From an uncultured Bacteroidales bacterium (GTDB lineage Bacteria > Bacteroidota > Bacteroidia > Bacteroidales > CAIWKO01): a DNA stretch of 64,000 nt. Below are positions 1 through 9,064 of the stretch, one piece after another. Under the pieces are notes generated by a model. That model was not told where the DNA came from, ran no database searches, and saw only the letters and a list, made by a program, of their open reading frames with translations. The translations under genes were made by a program, and so were the position numbers. Position 1 is the first letter of the stretch, and each line of letters opens with the position of its first letter. Location: the NCBI GenBank assembly GCA_903913285.1, contig CAIWKO010000018.1:61435-125434 (forward strand). The letters are read 5' to 3'.

Positions 1-246
1 TGATATCTGAATACCCGTATTGATGACATCGATCCCACGACGCAAACCATCTGTAGAATCCATGGCAATGCAACGAACTGTGTTTTCACCAATATCCTGC
101 TGACATTCAAGCACGAGTGTTTCGTTATTATCTTTTTTTACTTCAAGTGCATCATAAATTTTAGGAAGATCTTCTTCCTTTTCGAAAATCACATCAACAA
201 CGGCACCAATAATCTGATGAACTTTCCCTTTACTTTTTTCAGCCAT
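1..246 (-). CDS. atpD: ATP synthase F1 subunit beta, N-terminal part (runs off the window)
   Basis: Reverse-strand reading from the ATG at 246 gives 82 codons open to the window edge. The protein starts [19 protein letters not shown] and continues through [10 protein letters not shown] and [18 protein letters not shown], which is the N-terminal beta-barrel domain of the F1 beta subunit. The Walker A loop and catalytic residues lie beyond the left edge. In F1Fo ATP synthase this subunit carries the catalytic sites on the cytoplasmic face. It is divergent from ribF, so the 157-bp gap between them should hold both promoters. Confidence 0.95.
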   Translation of the reverse strand, partial: MAEKSKGKVHQIIGAVVDVIFEKEEDLPKIYDALEVKKDNNETLVLECQQDIGENTVRCIAMDSTDGLRRGIDVINTGIQIS

Positions 247-370
247 TATTATTAATATATTAATTTAAAACGAGTTAATTTATTCAAGTAGTAAATTTAT
301 TTTACTTTACTTTACCAACAAAAATACGTCTTTTTGAAAATAAAAAGGGGTTTCCGTTAAAAATATCTTT

Positions 371-378
371 TATTTTTG
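371..378 (+). promoter_or_regulatory. Probable -7 element for ribF
   Basis: TATTTTTG matches the Bacteroidota -7 consensus TAnnTTTG and lies 25 nt before the TTG start of ribF. No convincing -33 TTG was fixed, so this is a motif match only. Confidence 0.45.
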
Positions 379-403
379 CAAAAACTTTATAAATCTCTGA
401 ATA

Positions 404-1333
404 TTGAAGGTTTTACGAAATAGTAACGAAATTCCAGCGGATATCAGGTCTGTTGTGTCAACAGGGACTTTCGACGGAGTTCATAAAGGACATCAGGCCA
501 TTATTAAAAAAATGATAACAATTGCAAAACAACACCAATTGCAGTCGGTTATTGTTACATTTGAGCCACATCCACGGGTTGCTTTAGGTAAAGATGATAA
601 TAAACTAAAATTGCTGACAACACTGGATGAGAAACTTTCGATCTTTGAAAGATCGGGTATCGATTATGTTTTTGTGATTGATTTTACACCAGAATTTGCT
701 GCAACACCTTATGAATCGTATGTGAAGGATTTTTTGGTTGGTCAACTTAAAGCAAAATTTATTGTGTTGGGGTTCAATCATCATTTTGGAAATAAACGTT
801 CGGGAAACCATGATACACTTATAAAAATGGGTGCCGAATATGGCTACCAAGTTGAAGAAGTAAATGAACAAACTGAAAAAGGTGTGGCTTCCAGTTCAAC
901 AAAAATAAGGGCACTATTGGATAATCATTTCGTTGAAGAAGCTAATTCGTTGCTCTCATATCACTACTCCATTTCAGGAGAAGTGGTAGAAGGCAAAAAA
1001 ATAGGTAATACTATAGGTTTTCCAACTGCAAACGTAAAAATAGGTGACTGCCTGAAACAAATACCTGCCAATGGAGTGTATGCGGTGAATGTGGAGGTTG
1101 AGAACAGACTTTATAAAGGCATGTGCAATATCGGGCTTAATCCAACATTCGAAAACAGAAGCCTGAGCATCGAGGTGAATATTTTTGATTTCGAACGGAA
1201 TATCTACGGAAAGTACATTAAAATAACTTTTGAGAGTTTTATACGTGATGAAATAAAATTTAAAAGCGTGGATGAACTTGTTCTACAATTGAATCGCGAT
1301 AAACAAACCGTTTTAAAAAAACTTCATGAATAA
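404..1333 (+). CDS. ribF: Bifunctional riboflavin kinase / FAD synthetase
   Basis: Phosphorylates riboflavin to FMN and adenylates FMN to FAD in the cytoplasm. The 309-residue length is normal for the family. The N-terminal nucleotidyltransferase domain has GTFDGVHKGHQ at residues 21-31 and the second nucleotide-binding stretch VASSSTKIR near 161-169. The C-terminal flavokinase domain begins near residue 190 with GEVVEGKKIGNTIGFPTANV. The start is a TTG at 404: the homologous N-terminus begins here and no in-frame ATG lies close by. The last codons overlap the ATG of the following LRR gene by 8 bp, so the two are probably translated together. Confidence 0.95.
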   Translation: MKVLRNSNEIPADIRSVVSTGTFDGVHKGHQAIIKKMITIAKQHQLQSVIVTFEPHPRVALGKDDNKLKLLTTLDEKLSIFERSGIDYVFVIDFTPEFAATPYESYVKDFLVGQLKAKFIVLGFNHHFGNKRSGNHDTLIKMGAEYGYQVEEVNEQTEKGVASSSTKIRALLDNHFVEEANSLLSYHYSISGEVVEGKKIGNTIGFPTANVKIGDCLKQIPANGVYAVNVEVENRLYKGMCNIGLNPTFENRSLSIEVNIFDFERNIYGKYIKITFESFIRDEIKFKSVDELVLQLNRDKQTVLKKLHE

Positions 1334-2081
1334 ATTGGCCCGATCACTTAAAATCCTGTTCGTTTTCCTGATATGTTCGTTGGCAACCGAAGTTGGTTTC
1401 GGGCAGAATGCCGACTCGTTGCAGTTGCAAAAAGAAAAGGTATTCACTTCACTCGAAACGGCTTTGCAAACGCCCGATAATGTATACAGGCTGAACCTTG
1501 AGAAGCAGCATCTGAAAACTATTCCCGATGAAATCTTCAAATTCAAAAACCTGCAGGAACTGAACCTCTCGAAAAATAATATTTCACAGATCCCAGATAG
1601 AATAAGTGAACTTACTCAATTAAAAATATTAAATCTGTCGCACAACAAGCTTACGGAAATTCCTCCTGACATTGGCGATCTGGATAATATGTACATCCTG
1701 AACCTATCGCACAACAAGATCTATACTTTGCCACCACAACTTGGCTTGTTAGTTAAACTCAGCAGCCTCGACATTTCGGTGAACAGACTCAAAATGTTGC
1801 CTCCAACCATTGGTAATCTGGTTTTACTTAGATCTTTCATCGCCAACAAAAATGAGATCACCGAACTACCTGCCGAGATCGGAAACCTGCAAAAACTAAA
1901 TTATATGGACCTTTGGGGAAACAGTATCACTGTGTTTCCTATAGAGATCGGCAAACTCAGCAAGAACCTGAATGTTTTAGACATGAGAGTCATCGCCATT
2001 AATTTTGAGAAACAAAAACGTATGCAGGATTTGTTGCCGGATACGGATATCATTTTTTCGAAAAGCTGTAATTGTCAATAA
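1326..2081 (+). CDS. Secreted leucine-rich repeat protein
   Basis: A 251-residue protein with a signal peptide (hydrophobic stretch FVFLICSLATEVGFGQ, cleavage likely after the GFGQ region) followed by about seven 23-residue leucine-rich repeats of the LxxLxLxxNxIxxIP type, for example LKILNLSHNKLTEIPPDIG. This repeat class forms a curved solenoid used for protein binding. There is no cell-wall anchor or sorting tail, and the protein ends KSCNCQ with two cysteines. It overlaps ribF by 8 bp and is followed within 2 bp by another secreted protein, so the three genes look like an operon. The ligand cannot be told from sequence. Confidence 0.85.
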   Translation: MNKLARSLKILFVFLICSLATEVGFGQNADSLQLQKEKVFTSLETALQTPDNVYRLNLEKQHLKTIPDEIFKFKNLQELNLSKNNISQIPDRISELTQLKILNLSHNKLTEIPPDIGDLDNMYILNLSHNKIYTLPPQLGLLVKLSSLDISVNRLKMLPPTIGNLVLLRSFIANKNEITELPAEIGNLQKLNYMDLWGNSITVFPIEIGKLSKNLNVLDMRVIAINFEKQKRMQDLLPDTDIIFSKSCNCQ

Positions 2082-2083
2082 TT

Positions 2084-2809
2084 ATGAAAAAAACTTTTTT
2101 AACGGTTCTAATACTTGCGGGATGCTTCATTTCATCCTTTTCGCAGAACATGAATTACCAGAAATTTGGCATAGGATATATTGCACCCGACAAAGATATT
2201 GCACCGCTGAACATCAATTTTCCTTATGCCGAGTTCGTGCTTTACGACCGACCCAACGGCAACAAGATCGGCAAGATATATAAAAAGGACTGGCTAAACC
2301 TTGTATATAGCTTTACGACCAATAATAAAATTTTCAGAATTAAGAACGAAGACATGGTTGAGTTTACAGGCAAAGCCTATTGTATGAAATATTTCGAAGC
2401 GAAAGACAACTTTTTAAAGGTCATGGTGAACAGCCATAGTGGTGGATGCTGGATTTCGATGAAAGAACTGGCTTATTTGCGCATAGTATATCAAAGCTGG
2501 TCGGATTATATTCAGTCAAAAAAAGAAGGGTTTTATCCTGCCGTGGATATTGGTTTAAACTTACGCGAAAAACCCGATGCTAAAAGTAAAAAGGTAGACC
2601 TGATGAAAGGCGACGAATACCTAATTACGTTGAGCGGACAAATGGATGGTTTGTGGGCCGAGGTGAACGTGAAAAAATACGGCTCGCGCCCCTGCAAAGT
2701 CAAGGATGTCTCGCAAATGAAACCCCTACGGGAACTGAAAGGATGGATAAAAGCCGTTGACGATGCAGGTATACCCAACATTTGGTTTCATACGGAGGGA
2801 TGTGAGTAA
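2084..2809 (+). CDS. Secreted protein with bacterial SH3-like domain
   Basis: Begins MKKTFLTVLILAGCFISSFS, a clear signal peptide. The ATG at 2084 is preferred over an in-frame TTG four codons upstream. The 241-residue product has an N-terminal half of unknown fold containing FPYAEFVLYDRPNGNKIG, itself SH3-like, and a second segment near residues 150-225 with VDIGLNLREKPDAKSKKVD and WAEVNVKKYG that reads as a bacterial SH3 (SH3b) domain. Such domains usually bind peptides or cell-wall material in the periplasm. It follows the LRR gene by 2 bp, so co-expression is likely. The exact role is unknown. Confidence 0.7.
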   Translation: MKKTFLTVLILAGCFISSFSQNMNYQKFGIGYIAPDKDIAPLNINFPYAEFVLYDRPNGNKIGKIYKKDWLNLVYSFTTNNKIFRIKNEDMVEFTGKAYCMKYFEAKDNFLKVMVNSHSGGCWISMKELAYLRIVYQSWSDYIQSKKEGFYPAVDIGLNLREKPDAKSKKVDLMKGDEYLITLSGQMDGLWAEVNVKKYGSRPCKVKDVSQMKPLRELKGWIKAVDDAGIPNIWFHTEGCE

Positions 2810-2988
2810 CGGATTCAGAATAAAGAAGTCGGATTAAGATTTGGGTGAGAGATGAGAAAGATGCTGCTGCTAATTACGAAATGCACGCATCGGGTGACGC
2901 TCGCAAGCAAAGCCTAAAATTCTAAGTTTATACTAAACCATTGCAAATGGCTACTCGTAAACGTCTGCTTAGTCGTATACCTTAACAA

Positions 2989-3378
2989 TTAAACCCCATT
3001 CAACTTTTTCATAAACTCATCAGTGTTGATAATATAGCGCACATGGGTGCCTTCGCCTATTTTGCCTTCTTCGTCCCATGCTGTTATACTAAAAAACAGC
3101 CGTTTGTCTTGCTGTTTGTCGAGGCGGACTTCGCAGTGCACTTTCATGCCCACTGGAGTTGCTTTGAGGTGTTTCACCGAAATTTCGGTGCCCACGGTGT
3201 TGTATCCTTCGGGCAAATCGTTCAAAACAGTTTTCAGCGCTGTGTTTTCCATCAAGGCAATCATGGCAGGGGTGGCAAACACCTCAACCAATCCCGAACC
3301 GAATTTGGCGGCGGTATCGTCGCGGGTCACCGTTTTTTCTTCACGGTGAGTTGCACCTACCTTCATAAAAAATTCCAT
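2989..3378 (-). CDS. Hotdog-fold thioesterase, FlK (fluoroacetyl-CoA thioesterase)-like
   Basis: A 129-residue single hotdog domain. The FlK catalytic triad pattern is present in order: Thr in VEVFATP, Glu in ALMENTA, and His in [12 protein letters not shown], followed by the family ending [10 protein letters not shown]. FlK itself hydrolyses fluoroacetyl-CoA, but most bacterial relatives have unknown acyl-CoA substrates, so only acyl-CoA thioesterase activity is inferred. It lies 9 bp downstream of the OsmC-family gene on the same strand, and the two probably share a transcript. The MEFFM start could also be read from the second Met. Confidence 0.85.
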   Translation of the reverse strand: MEFFMKVGATHREEKTVTRDDTAAKFGSGLVEVFATPAMIALMENTALKTVLNDLPEGYNTVGTEISVKHLKATPVGMKVHCEVRLDKQQDKRLFFSITAWDEEGKIGEGTHVRYIINTDEFMKKLNGV

Positions 3379-3387
3379 AGCGTTATT

Positions 3388-3792
3388 TTAATAATCAATA
3401 ACTACGTTCAGTTTAATATCAGGATGAATACTATTGGCCACAGGGCAATTGCGGATGGCATACTCCACTATTCTTTTTTCTTTATCCTGCAAATTCAAAC
3501 CCCTGAAATCGAAATTCAGATCAAGCGCGCTGATGCGCCGCGGTTCGGTGCCCATAATTTTGTTCACAACAACTTTTGCCCCATCGATCGAAAACTGATT
3601 TTTTTTGGCTGAAATGCCTATAATGGTCAATATGCACGAACCCAGCGCCGAAGCAACCATATCGGTTGGAGAAAACCCTGCACCTGTGCCTTCATTATCA
3701 ACAGGTGCTTCGGTAAATATAACACTTCCCGATTGCTCATGCATGGCTTTGGTTTGCAAATTTGAAGTATAGGTAACTATCATTTTTCCCAT
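3388..3792 (-). CDS. OsmC/Ohr family protein
   Basis: A 134-residue OsmC-fold protein. Family landmarks are FSPTDMVASALGSC with the first conserved cysteine and the late stretch RNCPVANSI with the second, the pair that reduces organic hydroperoxides in Ohr and OsmC enzymes. The N-terminus (MIVTYTSNLQTKAMHEQSG) is of the YhfA/OsmC-like subgroup rather than classical Ohr, so the peroxide substrate is uncertain. It is upstream of and probably co-transcribed with the FlK-like thioesterase. It would act in the cytoplasm in detoxification. Confidence 0.88.
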   Translation of the reverse strand: MGKMIVTYTSNLQTKAMHEQSGSVIFTEAPVDNEGTGAGFSPTDMVASALGSCILTIIGISAKKNQFSIDGAKVVVNKIMGTEPRRISALDLNFDFRGLNLQDKEKRIVEYAIRNCPVANSIHPDIKLNVVIDY

Positions 3793-3994
3793 AAAAAATG
3801 TTTTAATATAATAGCAAAGTTACGTTTTATTTCAGAAACTTCTATCTTATAATGTTAACAGCATCATTTCAAAAAAAATTAACTTTTAGGTTTCATCGCA
3901 GAAATGGCTAATTAAGATTAATGATTACAGCCAATTATCCTTGTTAAAGTTTGGTTAATCTTCTTTATGATATACGAATTCGCTTTTAATCTGT

Positions 3995-4002
3995 TATTTT
4001 TG
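3995..4002 (+). promoter_or_regulatory. Probable -7 element for the RprX-like kinase
   Basis: TATTTTTG, a full TAnnTTTG match, ends only 4 nt before the ATG at 4007. If used, the mRNA would be almost leaderless or translation would start downstream. Confidence 0.4.
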
Positions 4003-4006
4003 TATA

Positions 4007-5338
4007 ATGAAAAAGAATTTACTCTTTTCAATTGCTATTATTACAACTCTTTCGGTGCTGGGAATTGTGATTTCGCAATTTATATGGATCAACAGGGCCA
4101 TCAAATTACGTTCGGAACAGTTTGATGAAATGATATTCACGGGCCTTTCGAGAGTTGTAGATCATGTCTATTTCTATGAAAAAGAAAAAATATTCAAGCC
4201 TTCAAAAGCCGATTCAACTCTGTTACAACAAAAATCTATTTCACCTGATAAAGTGCTTTTAGATGAAATTTCTCTTGGAATTGACACATTACTTACTGAT
4301 GAATTCAATTGTTTTACGATTCAAAAAGATTATGTATTTGCAATAACCGATACAGCTTCCAAAAAAATACTCTATGGAAATTCCTCTCCTGAAAATTTCG
4401 AGGCAGTATTTCAATCGCGCCATCGAGTTCCGTTAAGTAAGATTTCCAATAACAATAATTATTTTTTAAGTGTATATTTTCCCAGGGAGAAACATTTGAT
4501 CATTCGCCGTATGTTTTTATGGGTACTTCTGGTATCCGGGTTTTTCTTATTGATCGTCATAACTTCTTTTCTGTTTATTATTTTTACTACCATCAAGCAA
4601 AAGAAGATCTCGGAGATGAAGAACGACTTCATCAACAACATGACACACGAGTTTAAAACACCTATTTCAACCATATCGGTTGCGTCGGAAATGCTTATGA
4701 AGCCCTCCGTTTCGGAACATTCTGAAAAAACACGTCAATATGCGAATATCATTTTCGACGAAAACCTGCGGTTGAGAAATCAGGTGGAACAAGTTTTACA
4801 AATATCGTTGCTCGATAAAAAGGAGCTAAAAGTTAATCCTTCGCTTATAGATGTTCATAAGATCATCGAAAATTCGGTAGATATTTTTAACTTGATACTA
4901 AAAGAAAAGCAGGGAACTATCACAACTGATTTGCAGGCAGGCCATTCAATTATCAATGCTGATGAACTTCATTTTATTAATGTCATCACCAATTTGTTGG
5001 ATAATGCCATAAAATATTCGGAGAATTGTCCTCAAATAAAAATTTCAACCATCAACAAATATCAGGGTATTTCAATTCGGGTTGAAGATAATGGTCGCGG
5101 AATAAGTTTTTCTGACCAGCGTAATGTTTTTAAAAAGTTTTTCAGGGTTCACACTGGCGATATTCACGATGTGAAAGGATTTGGGTTGGGGTTGTACTAT
5201 GTAAAATCTGTGATGGATGCCCATAACGGGACTATTTCAATAGTGAGAAGTGAACTGAATAAGGGCTCTGTTTTTGAACTTTATTTTCCATTTAATTATA
5301 TAAAAACCAACAATTATGAGCATGATACCGAACAGTAG
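4007..5338 (+). CDS. rprX: Membrane sensor histidine kinase, RprX-like
   Basis: A 443-residue transmembrane kinase. The first membrane helix is near residues 5-27 and the second near 169-195, bounding an extracytoplasmic sensor of about 140 residues with no recognised fold. The dimerisation/phosphoacceptor motif NNMTHEFKTPIS places the phosphorylated His at residue 214. The ATPase domain shows NLLDNAIKYS (N box), VEDNGRGIS (G1) and GFGLGLYYV (G2). The gene overlaps the next, an OmpR-type regulator, by 23 bp, a typical kinase-regulator pair. The arrangement resembles the Bacteroides RprX/RprY system. The signal is not evident. Confidence 0.88.
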   Translation: MKKNLLFSIAIITTLSVLGIVISQFIWINRAIKLRSEQFDEMIFTGLSRVVDHVYFYEKEKIFKPSKADSTLLQQKSISPDKVLLDEISLGIDTLLTDEFNCFTIQKDYVFAITDTASKKILYGNSSPENFEAVFQSRHRVPLSKISNNNNYFLSVYFPREKHLIIRRMFLWVLLVSGFFLLIVITSFLFIIFTTIKQKKISEMKNDFINNMTHEFKTPISTISVASEMLMKPSVSEHSEKTRQYANIIFDENLRLRNQVEQVLQISLLDKKELKVNPSLIDVHKIIENSVDIFNLILKEKQGTITTDLQAGHSIINADELHFINVITNLLDNAIKYSENCPQIKISTINKYQGISIRVEDNGRGISFSDQRNVFKKFFRVHTGDIHDVKGFGLGLYYVKSVMDAHNGTISIVRSELNKGSVFELYFPFNYIKTNNYEHDTEQ

Positions 5339-6065
5339 CAACAAACCAAGAATTTTATTGGTTGAAGATGATCCTAATTTAAGTCTTGTATTAAAGGATT
5401 ATTTAGAAATTTTATTGTACGACACCGTTTTTGCCGATAATGGTGAAGATGCTTATGAATTATTTAAATCGCAGTATTTTGATTTGATAATTCTTGATGT
5501 TATGCTTCCTAAAAGAGATGGCTTCACTATTGCAAAAGAGATCAGAAAAACCAACAGAGATATTCCGATAATCTTTTTAACAGCAAAAACTCAAAAAGAA
5601 GACAGAATTAAAGGATTCCACATCGGTTGTGATGATTATATAACAAAGCCATTCAGCACTGAAGAGTTAAGCCTGAGAATTGAAGCTATTCTGCGCCGTG
5701 TTAAGAAAAAATCGTATTTCCCGTTGGTTGATAATCTTGAAAAATTCATCATGGGTAAATTTACCTTTGATTATACCAACATGATATTGCATTCGCCTAG
5801 CGGTGAACAATACCTGACCCGTAAAGAAGCCGATCTGTTGAAACTTCTGTGTATCAACAAAAACAAACTCGTTCACAGAGAGATCGCTTTGAAATCGATA
5901 TGGGGAGATAGTGATTATTTTACCGGCAGAAGTATGGATGTATTTATCACGCGACTCAGAAAGTACTTAAAGGACGATGATAATATCTTTATCACAAACA
6001 TACACGGGACCGGTTTTAAATTGGAAGATAAAAACGAACCTGAGAATACTGAGTCTGACACCTAG
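5316..6065 (+). CDS. rprY: OmpR-family response regulator, RprY-like
   Basis: A 249-residue DNA-binding regulator. The receiver domain has acidic residues EDD at 18-20, the phosphoacceptor Asp61 in LIILDVMLPKRDG, and the conserved Lys in DDYITKPFS. The C-terminal winged helix covers roughly residues 150-240, with LTRKEADLLKLL and GRSMDVFITRLRKYL in the recognition region. It overlaps the kinase gene by 23 bp and is its likely partner. RprY-type regulators in Bacteroides respond to stress and bind promoter DNA. Target genes here are unknown. Confidence 0.9.
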   Translation: MSMIPNSSNKPRILLVEDDPNLSLVLKDYLEILLYDTVFADNGEDAYELFKSQYFDLIILDVMLPKRDGFTIAKEIRKTNRDIPIIFLTAKTQKEDRIKGFHIGCDDYITKPFSTEELSLRIEAILRRVKKKSYFPLVDNLEKFIMGKFTFDYTNMILHSPSGEQYLTRKEADLLKLLCINKNKLVHREIALKSIWGDSDYFTGRSMDVFITRLRKYLKDDDNIFITNIHGTGFKLEDKNEPENTESDT

Positions 6066-6219
6066 CATCTTTTTCGTTTTTTGTTCTAAGTGCTATTAGA
6101 AATCAATCAAACTTTTTTGATACTTGATTCAATAAATCTATGTTGAGTTGAATCATTTTAATATATTTGTAAACTTAAAGGTTTACATTTTGAGATTATT
6201 ATTGTGTTAATTTATTAAG

Positions 6220-7560
6220 ATGATTGAAACTACCGCCACACAAAAAAGAAAAGACTACATACTGTCTATCACATTAATTGGACTATTATTTTTTCTCTTC
6301 GGTTTTGTAACCTGGCTGAATGGAGCTTTAATTCCTTTTTTACGAACCGCGTGCCAACTTTCAGATGTTATGGCATATCTGGTAACTTTCGCGTTTTACA
6401 TTTCATATTTTGTTATGGCAATCCCGTCATCTAAGATACTGGAACGTATAGGTTTTCGTAACGGAATGACTCTGGGGTTAGCTGTAATGGCAGTTGGAGC
6501 AATATTGTTTGTTCCTGCAGCTTTGTCGCGTTCATACTTTTTGTTTTTAACAGGTTTGTTTGTATTAGGAACAGGTTTGGCGTTGTTGCAAACTGCCGTA
6601 AATCCTTATGTTACTATCATCGGGCCTATCGAAAGTGCTGCCAAACGCATCAGCATCATGGGTATTTGTAATAAAGTGGCAGGTGTTTTAGCCCCGGTTC
6701 TACTGGCTTCTATTTTACTGAAAGATGCCGAATCAATAAAAACACGTCTTGCAGAGCTAACCGATTTGACACAACGTGCCACGCTGCTTGATGAGTTAGC
6801 TCATAGATTGATCGTGCCCTATTTGTTTATGACCGCTTTCCTTATCGCATTGGCATTTATGATCCGCTTTGCTCATCTTCCTGAAATAAATCCGGAAGAA
6901 GAGAAGGAAACCGATCTTACAGTTCAATCGAAAAAAAGTGTTTTTAATTACCCACATTTATTACTTGGAGTTGTTGCTTTGTTTTTCTACGTGGGTGTTG
7001 AAGTTATTGCTGGTGATACCATCATTCGTTACGGCGATTCTTTAGGTATAGCAATGAGTTCTGCTAAATACTTCACCTCTTTGGTGTTGATTTTCATGGT
7101 AATTGGCTATTTTTTCGGTGTGGCATTAATTCCTAAAGTTATTTCTCAAAAAACTGCATTAACGATATGCTCAATAGTTGGAATTTTTTTCACAATAGCA
7201 GCCGTTTTAGTTCCTTCAGGGATGGTTATTAATACCCCTTTTATTGATTTAATGACGTTTCAATCAGTAACGTTAACTATTCCTTACACCGTATTGTTCA
7301 TCGCGATGTTAGGAATTGCCAATTCGCTGGTTTGGCCCGCCATTTGGCCCCTTGCGTTAAATGGTGTTGGAAAATACACTAAATTAGGATCCGCTTTATT
7401 GATCATGGCTATAGCAGGAGGAGCGCTTCTTCCGTTGGTTTATGGTTGGCTGACTCATGTTTTGCAAAGTACCCAGCAAGCTTATTGGATAGCTATTCCA
7501 TGTTATTTAGTGATCCTTTATTATGCAATATGGGGTCATAAAATAAAATCCAGTAGTTGA
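6220..7560 (+). CDS. MFS sugar transporter, FucP/GluP family
   Basis: A 446-residue integral membrane protein with about 12 hydrophobic helices and a central cytoplasmic loop (PEEEKETDLTVQSKK, near residues 225-240). The opening FGFVTWLNGALIPFLRTACQL is the signature of the fucose/glucose-galactose:H+ symporter family, and LQTAVNPYVTIIGP is also family-specific. It should import a hexose by proton symport across the inner membrane. Which sugar (fucose, glucose, galactose or N-acetylglucosamine) cannot be settled, and no sugar-catabolic genes adjoin it. The ZIP gene follows 20 bp downstream on the same strand. Confidence 0.88.
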   Translation: MIETTATQKRKDYILSITLIGLLFFLFGFVTWLNGALIPFLRTACQLSDVMAYLVTFAFYISYFVMAIPSSKILERIGFRNGMTLGLAVMAVGAILFVPAALSRSYFLFLTGLFVLGTGLALLQTAVNPYVTIIGPIESAAKRISIMGICNKVAGVLAPVLLASILLKDAESIKTRLAELTDLTQRATLLDELAHRLIVPYLFMTAFLIALAFMIRFAHLPEINPEEEKETDLTVQSKKSVFNYPHLLLGVVALFFYVGVEVIAGDTIIRYGDSLGIAMSSAKYFTSLVLIFMVIGYFFGVALIPKVISQKTALTICSIVGIFFTIAAVLVPSGMVINTPFIDLMTFQSVTLTIPYTVLFIAMLGIANSLVWPAIWPLALNGVGKYTKLGSALLIMAIAGGALLPLVYGWLTHVLQSTQQAYWIAIPCYLVILYYAIWGHKIKSSS

Positions 7561-7580
7561 TGCTTGATAAAAAGTAATTT

Positions 7581-8333
7581 ATGAGTTGGTTAGTTTTTGT
7601 TGCTTTATTTTTTCCTGTACTGCTAAGCGGACTTTCCGTATTTTTATTCAAAACCGGCGAAAAAACACTTAAACTGATACTTGCATTCGGGGGCGCCTTT
7701 TTGCTTTCGCTGACATTTATTGATATCATTCCCGAAATATATTCAACCGAAACTACGCTCATAGGCTTGTTCGTTATGTTAGGTTTTTTCGTTCAGCTTC
7801 TGCTCGATTTTCTGACAAAAGGAGTTGAACACGGCCACCACAGCCATCATACAAAACTTAATCAACCCTGCGAGAATAAAGAAACACATATTGGCTTTCT
7901 GGGAATCATGATCGGTATTTGCATTCACTCTTTTCTGGAAGGCATGCCGCTATCAAGCAATTTTCAGAATACGTTGCTTAAAAACACTTTGTTAACCGGC
8001 ATTGTGATCCATAATATTCCTATTTCAATTGTTCTTGTGAGTTTATTCTTACATACCGGTTTGCGGAAATCAAGAGCTATTATTTTATTAATAATTTTTG
8101 CACTTTCGTCGCCGCTTGGAACCGTTACAAGTTATTTTGTCGGAGCAAGTCTTATCACTCAGTATACCCACTTCTTCAATTATGTTCTGGCGGTTGTTGT
8201 TGGTATTTTTCTGCACATATCGACAACCATTCTTTTTGAATCGGATGAAAATCACGGATTCAATTTCCGAAAGTTTTTTGTTATTGTTTTAGGTTTCGGT
8301 GCAACAATTTTATTATCGGTTTTGTTGCATTGA
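7581..8333 (+). CDS. ZIP family divalent metal transporter
   Basis: A 250-residue membrane protein with about eight helices. A His-rich cytoplasmic loop (VEHGHHSHHTK, near residue 85) and the two metal-binding helices with IHSFLEGMPL and IHNIPISIV are diagnostic of the ZIP family, which moves Zn2+ or Fe2+ into the cytoplasm. The usual HNxPEG is here HNIPIS, so the Glu after the proline is replaced by Ile; this occurs in some subfamilies. It starts 20 bp after the sugar transporter, with no obvious functional link. Confidence 0.85.
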   Translation: MSWLVFVALFFPVLLSGLSVFLFKTGEKTLKLILAFGGAFLLSLTFIDIIPEIYSTETTLIGLFVMLGFFVQLLLDFLTKGVEHGHHSHHTKLNQPCENKETHIGFLGIMIGICIHSFLEGMPLSSNFQNTLLKNTLLTGIVIHNIPISIVLVSLFLHTGLRKSRAIILLIIFALSSPLGTVTSYFVGASLITQYTHFFNYVLAVVVGIFLHISTTILFESDENHGFNFRKFFVIVLGFGATILLSVLLH

Positions 8334-8346
8334 ACAAAAATTGTAT

Positions 8347-8354
8347 TAATTTTG
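8347..8354 (+). promoter_or_regulatory. Probable -7 element for the peroxiredoxin gene
   Basis: TAATTTTG matches TAnnTTTG and lies 45 nt before the ATG at 8400. A TTG at 8341 is too near to be the -33 element. Confidence 0.4.
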
Positions 8355-8399
8355 TATTCAAATACCTGAATTAATCAATAACTTAAAATACAGAAAAAT

Positions 8400-9035
8400 A
8401 TGTGTACATTAGTTGGTCAAAAAGCGCCGCAATTTACAGCCGAAGCTGTTATTAACGGTGGAGAATTTGTTGATGATTTTTCATTAACACAGTATATCGG
8501 TAAAAAACACGTGGTGTTTTTCTTTTATCCGATGGATTTTACCTTTGTTTGTCCTACCGAAATACTTGCATTTCAGGAAAAACTTGCTGAATTCGAAAAA
8601 CGCAATACGGTTGTAGTGGGTTGTTCGGTCGACTCGAAGTTTTCGCACTGGGCCTGGTTGCAAACCGAAAAAAACAAAGGTGGTATCATGGGTGTTAAAT
8701 TCCCTTTGGTAGCCGATTTTGCTAAAACAATAGCCGATAACTACGGTGTTTTGGCCGGTGAATATGATTATAACGAACAGGATGAATCGGTATTTATCGG
8801 AGCTCCGGTTGCCTATCGCGGATTGTTTTTGATTGATAAAAACGGTATCGTTCGTCATCAATTGGTAAACGATTTGCCGTTGGGTCGTAATGTTGATGAA
8901 GCTATCAGGATGGTTGATGCTTTGCAGTTTTTTGAAGAAAACGGTGAAGTTTGCCCTGCCAACTGGCACAAAGGCGATGAAGGCATGAAAGCTACTTCCG
9001 ACGGTGTGGCAGCTTATTTGAGTAAAACCAAATAG
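8400..9035 (+). CDS. 2-Cys peroxiredoxin (AhpC/TSA type)
   Basis: A 211-residue thiol peroxidase that reduces H2O2 and alkyl hydroperoxides in the cytoplasm. The peroxidatic cysteine is Cys51 in FYPMDFTFVCPTE, and the resolving cysteine is in EVCPANWHKGDE near the C-terminus. This is the typical 2-Cys eukaryote-like Prx arrangement, common in Bacteroidota. Its reductant (AhpF or thioredoxin) is not encoded nearby. It is transcribed alone, ahead of a convergent gene 29 bp away. Confidence 0.93.
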   Translation: MCTLVGQKAPQFTAEAVINGGEFVDDFSLTQYIGKKHVVFFFYPMDFTFVCPTEILAFQEKLAEFEKRNTVVVGCSVDSKFSHWAWLQTEKNKGGIMGVKFPLVADFAKTIADNYGVLAGEYDYNEQDESVFIGAPVAYRGLFLIDKNGIVRHQLVNDLPLGRNVDEAIRMVDALQFFEENGEVCPANWHKGDEGMKATSDGVAAYLSKTK

Positions 9036-9064
9036 TTTTTTATAAAATCAATACGCCCGTCTGT